DNA of 6,455 nt from Flavobacteriales bacterium CG_4_9_14_3_um_filter_32_8 (GTDB lineage: Bacteria; Bacteroidota; Bacteroidia; Flavobacteriales_E; Vicingaceae): positions 1-6,455 of the forward strand of contig PFUQ01000213.1 in NCBI GenBank assembly GCA_002790175.1. The letters run 5' to 3'. Made by a program: the position numbers and the translations under genes. Below are positions 1-5,189 of the stretch, piece after piece (position 1 is the first letter of the stretch; each line of letters opens with the position of its first letter). Under the pieces are notes generated by a model. The model was not told the origin of the DNA. It worked only from the letters and a program-made list of their open reading frames with translations, and searched no databases.

Positions 1-840
1 TACGAGGCAAAACAAAGAGAATTAGAAATTAAACAATTAAAAACTGATAATCAAATTCAGCAACTACAAGTAGATAATGCCATTAGAAAAAAACAAAATA
101 CACAATTAGTTTTAATTGCAACAAGTGTTGTTCTTGTCCTTTTATTTTTCTTGTTTATCAGTAAAAGAAAAACTGCGAAAATACTTCAAATTAAAAACGA
201 TATAATTAAAACTTCGCTTCAAGAAAAAGAGGTGTTACTTCGAGAAATTCATCATCGTGTAAAAAATAATTTACAAATTATTACAGGTCTGCTGGAGCTA
301 CAAGAATCGTTGCATGCCGATGAAAAGATAGGAAATATAGTAGCAGAGGCTCAGGGAAGAATAAAAACGATGGCAATTATCCATGAAATGCTTTATAAAA
401 CGGAAGATATTACTAAAATTAATCTTCACAACTATATCCAACTATTGGTAGAAAGCATTGAAAAAGGTTTTGACGGAAAAATCGAAAAAATAATCAAGTT
501 TTATGAACTTAAAGATACCTATTTTAATATCGATACCATTATCCCTTTAGGATTAATTTTAAATGAATTGGTTACCAACTCCTACAAACATGTATTTTCA
601 TTAAATAAAGGAAATAATCTTAAAATTTATATTAAAAATACAGCGGATGAAAATTGGCAATTAACCGTTGCTGATGACGGATTAGGGATTCCTAATAATG
701 GCGAAGGAGAACGTGAAGGTTCGTTTGGTTTACGTTTAGTAAAAATGCTTGCTCGACAATTAAAAGGAAATGTTGACTACACTTTTAACGAAGGTGCAAA
801 TTTTTGTATTACTTTTAAGGAGTTAAATTTACATCAGTAA
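1..840 (+). CDS. Membrane-anchored sensor histidine kinase, HisKA_2 type (5' end outside window)
   Basis: The frame is open from the first base, so this is the C-terminal 279 residues of a larger protein; the TTG at 151 lies inside the membrane helix and is not the start. Numbering from the window edge, residues 1-33 are charged and Q/K/N-rich and probably coiled coil, 35-53 form one hydrophobic membrane helix, and 55-75 are a second charged linker. The HisKA_2 dimerisation/phosphotransfer segment follows, with REIHHRVKNNLQ at about 82-93; the His before Arg (H85) is the expected phosphoacceptor. The ATPase domain shows an N box (NELVTNSYKH, from N188), a G1 box (DDGLGIP, 225-231) and a G2 box (GSFGLRLV, 240-247). 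The kinase should autophosphorylate and pass phosphate to the regulator encoded one base downstream. In Bacteroidota, kinases with this coil-helix-coil layout usually carry periplasmic TPR repeats upstream; that part is inferred. The signal sensed is unknown. Confidence 0.93.
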   Translation, partial: YEAKQRELEIKQLKTDNQIQQLQVDNAIRKKQNTQLVLIATSVVLVLLFFLFISKRKTAKILQIKNDIIKTSLQEKEVLLREIHHRVKNNLQIITGLLELQESLHADEKIGNIVAEAQGRIKTMAIIHEMLYKTEDITKINLHNYIQLLVESIEKGFDGKIEKIIKFYELKDTYFNIDTIIPLGLILNELVTNSYKHVFSLNKGNNLKIYIKNTADENWQLTVADDGLGIPNNGEGEREGSFGLRLVKMLARQLKGNVDYTFNEGANFCITFKELNLHQ

Positions 841-841
841 A

Positions 842-1570
842 ATGACTAAAGTAGGCATATTAGACGATGAAGTTATTATTTGCGAAACGCTAAATAAATA
901 CCTCATAGAATTGGGATACCAAGTTCCTGATTATGCCATGAATTATGATGAAGCGGTTAAATTAGCTATAAATCATAAACCCGACATTATGCTGTTGGAT
1001 ATTAATATTAATGGAAAAAAAAATGGAATTGATTTTGCAAAATACCTTCGAGAAAATCATAACATTCCATTAATATTTGTTTCGTCATATTCTGATAAAA
1101 CAACATTAGAACAAGCTAGAAATGTTCAGCCCAATGGTTATTTAGTAAAACCTTTTACTAAAAATGATTTGTTTGCAGCAATTGAGGTGGCTTTGAGTAA
1201 TTTTTCTATACAACCCATACTAGAAGTTAGTAGTGAAGAAAAAAACTTTAAATTACTTACCAACGCTATTTTTATTAAACAAGACTCTTTGTATGTTAAA
1301 ATTTATTACAAAGATATTTTGTATATTAAATCGGAAGGTGTTTATGCTGAAATTTTCACTAAAGAAAAGAAGTATTTAATTCGCGAAACACTTAAAAATC
1401 TATTGGAAATACTGCCTTTTGATAGCTTTTTTCACATACACCGTTCCTATATTGTAAATATCAATTTTGTTGATGCAGTTAATACAGAATATGTTGTGGT
1501 TGAAAAAGAAACTATTCCCATGAGCAGAAACAGCCGTGAGGAGTTTTTAAAAAGATTGAATTTGTTGTAG
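842..1570 (+). CDS. LytTR-family response regulator (receiver plus LytTR DNA-binding domain)
   Basis: This is a complete 242-residue two-component regulator. The receiver domain covers about 1-120. Its acidic pair is D8/D9, the phospho-acceptor is D53 (in MLLDININ), the switch Ser is S81 and the conserved Lys-Pro is K103-P104. The LytTR DNA-binding domain covers about 137-240 and shows the family signatures DILYIKSEGVYAEIF (158-172), HIHRSYIVN (198-206) and IPMSRNSREEFLKRL (225-239). LytTR proteins bind direct repeats through a beta-fold rather than helix-turn-helix. The ATG lies one base after the kinase stop (TAA A ATG), implying co-transcription and probably translational coupling; an AAGGAG at 817-822 is 19 bases away, too far to be the main ribosome site. 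The natural partner is the upstream kinase. A run of nine A at 1015-1023 lies just after the D53 codon. Family assignment is firm; the targets are not known from sequence. Confidence 0.95.
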   Translation: MTKVGILDDEVIICETLNKYLIELGYQVPDYAMNYDEAVKLAINHKPDIMLLDININGKKNGIDFAKYLRENHNIPLIFVSSYSDKTTLEQARNVQPNGYLVKPFTKNDLFAAIEVALSNFSIQPILEVSSEEKNFKLLTNAIFIKQDSLYVKIYYKDILYIKSEGVYAEIFTKEKKYLIRETLKNLLEILPFDSFFHIHRSYIVNINFVDAVNTEYVVVEKETIPMSRNSREEFLKRLNLL

Positions 1571-1576
1571 TTATAT

Positions 1577-1618
1577 AGGCGATAGGCATTAGTCGAAAGT
1601 CATTAGTCTTCAGTCTTC
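1577..1618. repeat. Six tandem degenerate heptamers, consensus AGTCNNN
   Basis: Six consecutive 7-base units run without gaps: aggcgat, aggcatt, agtcgaa, agtcatt, agtcttc, agtcttc. The first four bases are AGTC in the last four units and AGGC in the first two, while bases 5-7 vary. The array starts seven bases after the stop of the response regulator gene and ends just before the 16-bp palindrome. A heptamer period that keeps four bases and lets three vary is not codon-driven and looks like an intergenic repeat element; its function is unknown. Confidence 0.7.
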
Positions 1619-1619
1619 C

Positions 1620-1635
1620 TCCGTCAGCTGACGGA
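1620..1635. repeat. Perfect 16-bp palindrome
   Basis: TCCGTCAGCTGACGGA is its own reverse complement and is much more GC-rich than its surroundings. With no spacer it could fold only as a short stem with a strained loop in RNA, and no T-run follows, so it is a poor rho-independent terminator on either strand. It lies directly after the heptamer array, suggesting that the two form one dispersed intergenic element. A protein-binding dyad is the alternative reading. Confidence 0.7.
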
Positions 1636-1657
1636 TTCCAGCTTTATTTCATATTTT

Positions 1658-1694
1658 CCTCCATTCGTAACATCATACCTTCCATTCGTATCAT
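1658..1694. promoter_or_regulatory. Pair of 16-bp direct repeats at 21-bp spacing; candidate LytTR regulator site
   Basis: Two copies of C[CT]TCCATTCGTA[AT]CAT occupy 1658-1673 and 1679-1694. They match at 14 of 16 positions and share the perfect 10-mer TCCATTCGTA (1660-1669 and 1681-1690). The start-to-start distance is 21 bp, two helical turns, so both copies face the same side of the helix. Known LytTR regulators such as AgrA bind two roughly 9-bp direct repeats separated by about 12 bp, the same geometry. The site is about 90 bp after the LytTR gene and 57 bp before the next start codon. The repeat is seen directly; the binding role is inferred from geometry and location, and the base sequence matches the AgrA-type consensus only weakly. 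Confidence 0.45.
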
Positions 1695-1705
1695 TTTTAC
1701 TCTAA

Positions 1706-1718
1706 AATTCTGAGAATT
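1706..1718. promoter_or_regulatory. Odd 13-bp inverted repeat upstream of the exported-protein genes
   Basis: AATTCT-G-AGAATT is a perfect 6-bp inverted repeat around a single central G, ending 32 bases before the ATG at 1751. Its position would suit an operator overlapping a promoter. In AT-rich DNA such a dyad can arise by chance, and no clear Bacteroidota promoter can be anchored next to it, so confidence is low. Confidence 0.25.
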
Positions 1719-1750
1719 AATGATTTTTGATGTATTAAAATATTAAAGAC

Positions 1751-3289
1751 ATGAGAAAATTAAAACTAATGGGGTTCGTACTTTTTTGTTTGAATTACTA
1801 TAATGTTTTAGCCCAACCATCAGATGCAACAGTGAAAGCAAGAGCGATAAGTGATGGTTCAACATTTGTTCGATTTGAAGGTTCCGGTAATGTCCATTCT
1901 AACTTAACCGAAACTTGGTACATCCGTGTTGTTACCACAAAAAGTAAAACTGAATATCCCGGCATCAATTACATCAATGCGATAGAATATAAGTACATAA
2001 AATCCGGTAGTAATTGGGTGTTCGACCGAACTTATAACTGGTGGGGACAATATGAAGGAATTCCAAATCCAAATGAAGCAGAAGCAGTAGCCTTTGTTAA
2101 AAAAGATTTAGAGAAATTTTTAGGAGGAGCCTATGGAGATATTGTTGGCGATATAGGAGAGATAAAACTGGCAGAAGAACCCAAATGGGAATGGCATACC
2201 ATGAAATCTGTTTCATTTATCATGTCAACAACTTACGACCGAAAAATGAGTTCCACCGAAGTTTCTAAAGTAAAACAACTCTATCAGGTTCGGTTTTATG
2301 CAGATGAACCTAAAGGAGCATGGAAATCGTTTATTTCTTCTAAAGAAGGAGCTCCTGAAATAATAGCTACAAAAACCTATAGTGTGGCAGAAGTCAATGC
2401 AATGCCATCTTTATCGGATATGAAATATAAAAATGAGGCAAAGTCCATTATAGCCTCGTTGCCCAAAGTAGAAGTTCCCAAATTTTCAAATGCAAAAGAG
2501 ATGATTGTTTATACGCACAAGATGTTGCGGGAACTATCAAAAGAAGAACTACATGCCTATTTGTTGCAAACATTAAGCTCATCCTATTTTCAGGAAAACA
2601 GTAAAATAGTGTTAAATGCAAGTGGTGAAAGAAAAATAAAAGAAGTAATGGATGAGGCTCATGGTGCAAAAAGTTCATACAAAAAACAATATTGCGAGAA
2701 TCCTGTAATTAAAACTGAACAAAACGGAATGATGGAGTTATGGAATAAAGCCAATGATAGAAAATGTAGAATATCAGTCGATAAACAGGGAGATACCTAT
2801 AAAATAAGTGATTTGGAACTGTATGTTTTTGCTACAGATGCAGATATAGCAAGAGTGGAAGCTGCCACACTTTGCGGTGGAACAATTCAAACAAAAGTTG
2901 AAACTGCTGTTGGATATAACATCGGTGATCCTTGTGAGATTATGGATAAATACAAAAAATGGCAAAAAGGAACAGTAAAGCAAAAAGATACTTCGTTTGA
3001 CAATAGGTACTACGTTAATGTAGAGCAAGGTACATCAGGCTGGTACACTACTGATCAAATGAGGACTTCTACTAATCAAAAATCTTCTGTCACTACCGAA
3101 AACAAAACGGGTAACACTGCTACATCAACACAAACTTTTAAGGTGGGCGATAAAATTATGGGAAATTGGAAAAACAAAGGAAAGTATTATTCTGGAACAG
3201 TATCTGCCAAAATCGGAGACAAATATGTTATTTTTTATGATGATGGGGACAAAGAAACGTGTACAGCTGATCAATTAAAATTGAAGTAA
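1751..3289 (+). CDS. Exported protein of unknown function with two C-terminal Tudor/Agenet-like domains
   Basis: This 512-residue protein starts with a signal peptide: basic RKLK, a hydrophobic core, and cleavage probably after VLA (about residue 21). An in-frame Met at residue 7 is a poorer start because it would lose the basic region. Residues about 22-385 match no family I recognise. They include a Trp/Tyr-rich beta-looking part to about 115, a charged helical part around 220-310, and a segment with three Cys near 315-375. The C-terminus has two small beta-barrel-like domains of the Tudor/Agenet kind, at about 387-437 (YNIGDPCEIM...KKWQKGTV...YYVNVEQGTSGWYTTDQ) and 463-512 (FKVGDKIMGNW...KYYSGTVSAKIGDKYVIFYD, then DDGDKETCTADQLKLK). 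A Thr/Asn/Lys linker joins them. The pattern of GD..., W, then G-T-V, then Y-x-V-x-Y/F-D-DGD is typical of the fold. No T9SS sorting domain is visible, so it may stay in the periplasm or outer membrane. It is the first of three closely spaced exported-protein genes; ligand and function are unknown. Confidence 0.85.
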   Translation: MRKLKLMGFVLFCLNYYNVLAQPSDATVKARAISDGSTFVRFEGSGNVHSNLTETWYIRVVTTKSKTEYPGINYINAIEYKYIKSGSNWVFDRTYNWWGQYEGIPNPNEAEAVAFVKKDLEKFLGGAYGDIVGDIGEIKLAEEPKWEWHTMKSVSFIMSTTYDRKMSSTEVSKVKQLYQVRFYADEPKGAWKSFISSKEGAPEIIATKTYSVAEVNAMPSLSDMKYKNEAKSIIASLPKVEVPKFSNAKEMIVYTHKMLRELSKEELHAYLLQTLSSSYFQENSKIVLNASGERKIKEVMDEAHGAKSSYKKQYCENPVIKTEQNGMMELWNKANDRKCRISVDKQGDTYKISDLELYVFATDADIARVEAATLCGGTIQTKVETAVGYNIGDPCEIMDKYKKWQKGTVKQKDTSFDNRYYVNVEQGTSGWYTTDQMRTSTNQKSSVTTENKTGNTATSTQTFKVGDKIMGNWKNKGKYYSGTVSAKIGDKYVIFYDDGDKETCTADQLKLK

Positions 3290-3322
3290 AAATAAAGATT
3301 AATAACTAAAAAAAATTAAATT

Positions 3323-5158
3323 ATGAAAACAACAATAGTATTATTTCTAACATGGGTATTAAGTTTACCTTTAGCTTTTGCCCAATCTAGTTTATTAGAC
3401 CTATCTTTTGACCCTGGTACTGGAGCTAATGCAGCAATTTGGGCATCTGCACTACAATCAGATGGTAAGATTATTATAGGTGGTGATTTTACTACTTTTA
3501 ATGGAGTGCCAAGTGATAGAATGGCACGATTAAATGCTGATGGGTCTCTAGATAATTCTTTTACTTCTTTTAATCCAAATGGGGTACTCGGTATTAGAGG
3601 GCTAACCATCCAACCTGATGGTAAAATTATTATAACAGGAGATTTTACTACTTATGATGGAATTCCTATAAATCGTGTTGCTCGTTTACTTCCAGATGGT
3701 AATTTAGATAATTTTGGAACTTTTAGTTCAAGCGGTGGAGCTAACGCACTTGTACGTGCATTAGCTGTGCAACCCGATAGTAACATTGTTATTGGAGGAA
3801 ATTTCACTACTTTCGATGGAATTTCCTTTCCACATATTGCTCGGTTAAACCCTTTTGGAGGTATAGATGCATCTTTTAATCCAGGAAATGGGACAGACGG
3901 TGGTGTTTCTGCAATAGCGATACAACCAGACGGTAAAATTATTATTGGAGGTAGTTTTAACACTTATAATACTATCAATAGTAGAAAAAATATTGCTCGA
4001 ATTAATGCTGATGGTACGCTTGATATATCTTTTAATCCTGGTACTGGAACGGACATAAGTATTTCTTCAATAACCATACAGCCAGATGGTAAAATTATTA
4101 TTGGAGGCGGTTTTACAAGCTATAATGGAGTTACGATAAATCGTATCGCAAGACTAAATGCAGACGGTTCTTTAGATACTACTTTTAATCCAGGTAGTGG
4201 GGTAGATGGCGTTGTTTATACTACATCCATACAGTCAGATGGTAAAATTATTATCGGAGGTTTTTTTACAACTTACAATGGAATTGCTAGCAATAGAATT
4301 GTTCGAGTTAATTCTGATGGCACATTGGATACTTCTTTTAATTCTGGATCCGGAGCAAGTAGTGAAGTTCGAACAACAATTCTACAATCTGATGGAAAAG
4401 TTATCATAGGAGGTGGTTTTACAACTTTTGACGGAATAGCTATAAATAGGGTTGCAAGGTTATTAAAATGTACTCCTCCTACTGTAACAGCCAATGCAAC
4501 AGCCACCACCATTTGTTTTGGAGATGCAGTAACTTTAACAGGTTCAGGTACAGCCGTTTCTTACAATTGGGATAATGGAGTAACTAATGGTATTGCATTT
4601 AATCCTACCAATACCACAATATATACTGTTACAGGAACTACTGGAAGTTGTTCTAATACAGATCAAATTACAGTAACGGTAAACCCTGCAATTGATGTCA
4701 GCACCAATTTAGTAGGAAATATAATAAGTGCAAACCAAACAAGTGCTACTTACCAATGGGTAGATTGTAACAACGGTAATGCTCCAATTATAGGTGAAAC
4801 CAATCAAAGTTTTACACCATCAGCTAATGGCGACTATGCAGTAGAAATTACTGTCGGAAGTTGCGTAAGTACTTCACTATGTGTCAACATAACCATTACA
4901 GGAGTTGATAACATCACTTCTGTCGGTATTAGCAGTTATCCAAATCCTATTAAAGACAAATTAACCATTACAATGGATAAAATTGATAACTATACTCATG
5001 TTAGTATTCTAAATATGAATGGGCAATTAGTTTATAGTAATAACAATGTAACCAATAAGTTGTTAATTATTGATGCAAACAAGTGGAGTAGCGGCATGTA
5101 TATAATGAACATTATGAATGGTAACGATAGCAAAATTTTTAAATTAATTAAACAGTAA
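3323..5158 (+). CDS. Delta-60 repeat surface protein with Ig-like modules and T9SS C-terminal sorting domain
   Basis: This is a complete 611-residue exported protein. A signal peptide covers 1-20 (cleavage after AFA, before QSS). Seven delta-60 repeats (DUF5122 type) follow; their cores Q-P/S-D-G-K-I-I-I-G-G begin at Q45, Q97, Q150, Q201, Q253, Q304 and Q355, a 51-53 residue period. Each unit continues with DFTTFNG, then N-R-x-A-R-L, then DGSLDTSFNPG. An Ig/PKD-like module with PPTVTANATATTICFGD covers about 385-455. A second module of the TYQWVDCNN...NQSFTPSANGDYAV type covers about 457-524. The T9SS type A domain covers about 533-611: YPNP at 539-542, LTIT, VSILNMNGQLVY, then GMYIMNI and a Lys-rich end. 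In Bacteroidota this domain sends the protein through the outer membrane, often to be cleaved and attached to surface lipopolysaccharide. The repeats probably fold as a beta-propeller; the ligand is unknown. It starts 33 bp after the preceding gene, behind an A-rich leader without Shine-Dalgarno. Confidence 0.93.
   Translation: MKTTIVLFLTWVLSLPLAFAQSSLLDLSFDPGTGANAAIWASALQSDGKIIIGGDFTTFNGVPSDRMARLNADGSLDNSFTSFNPNGVLGIRGLTIQPDGKIIITGDFTTYDGIPINRVARLLPDGNLDNFGTFSSSGGANALVRALAVQPDSNIVIGGNFTTFDGISFPHIARLNPFGGIDASFNPGNGTDGGVSAIAIQPDGKIIIGGSFNTYNTINSRKNIARINADGTLDISFNPGTGTDISISSITIQPDGKIIIGGGFTSYNGVTINRIARLNADGSLDTTFNPGSGVDGVVYTTSIQSDGKIIIGGFFTTYNGIASNRIVRVNSDGTLDTSFNSGSGASSEVRTTILQSDGKVIIGGGFTTFDGIAINRVARLLKCTPPTVTANATATTICFGDAVTLTGSGTAVSYNWDNGVTNGIAFNPTNTTIYTVTGTTGSCSNTDQITVTVNPAIDVSTNLVGNIISANQTSATYQWVDCNNGNAPIIGETNQSFTPSANGDYAVEITVGSCVSTSLCVNITITGVDNITSVGISSYPNPIKDKLTITMDKIDNYTHVSILNMNGQLVYSNNNVTNKLLIIDANKWSSGMYIMNIMNGNDSKIFKLIKQ
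3455..4468 (+). repeat. Seven tandem delta-60 coding repeats, about 153-159 bp each
   Basis: The repeat is visible in the DNA as well as the protein: variants of GATGGTAAAATTATTATTGG recur seven times at 153-159 bp intervals. Two copies are more diverged (GATAGTAACATTGTTATTGG in unit 3 and GATGGAAAAGTTATCATAGG in unit 7). Differences are mostly at third codon positions, the mark of an older array under protein-level selection. The last unit stops after NRVARLLK and lacks the DGSLDTSFNPG part, which is instead present ahead of the first unit (LLDLSFDPGTGAN, residues 24-36). Confidence 0.9.
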
Positions 5159-5189
5159 ATTAAATTTCACACCTTAAACTTTAATTATC

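Noticed and set aside
151..153. TTG as a start codon for a short kinase
   Set aside because: The same frame is open back to base 1 and encodes a coherent coil and membrane helix; TTG 151 falls near the end of that helix, so it is an internal Leu.
817..822. AAGGAG as Shine-Dalgarno for the response regulator
   Set aside because: It is 19 bases before the ATG, too far for normal use, and is part of the kinase coding sequence; Bacteroidota rarely depend on this motif.
1620..1650. Rho-independent terminator at the 16-bp palindrome
   Set aside because: The dyad has no loop and no T-tract follows on the plus strand; the minus-strand side is followed by AGGAAGACT, also not a T-tract.
1722..1729. 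GATTTTTG as a Bacteroidota -7 element (consensus TAnnTTTG)
   Set aside because: It differs at one conserved base and no TTTG -33 element lies at the right distance upstream, so a promoter cannot be placed with confidence.
2448..3028. Minus-strand open frames across the Tudor-like protein gene
   Set aside because: They lie wholly opposite a well-supported gene, have no recognisable domain and an unnatural Cys/Leu/Phe-rich make-up.
3316..4512. Several minus-strand open frames and one alternative plus-strand frame over the delta-60 array
   Set aside because: They recur because the coding repeat recurs, producing the same shadow motifs in other frames; none has a domain or signal peptide of its own.
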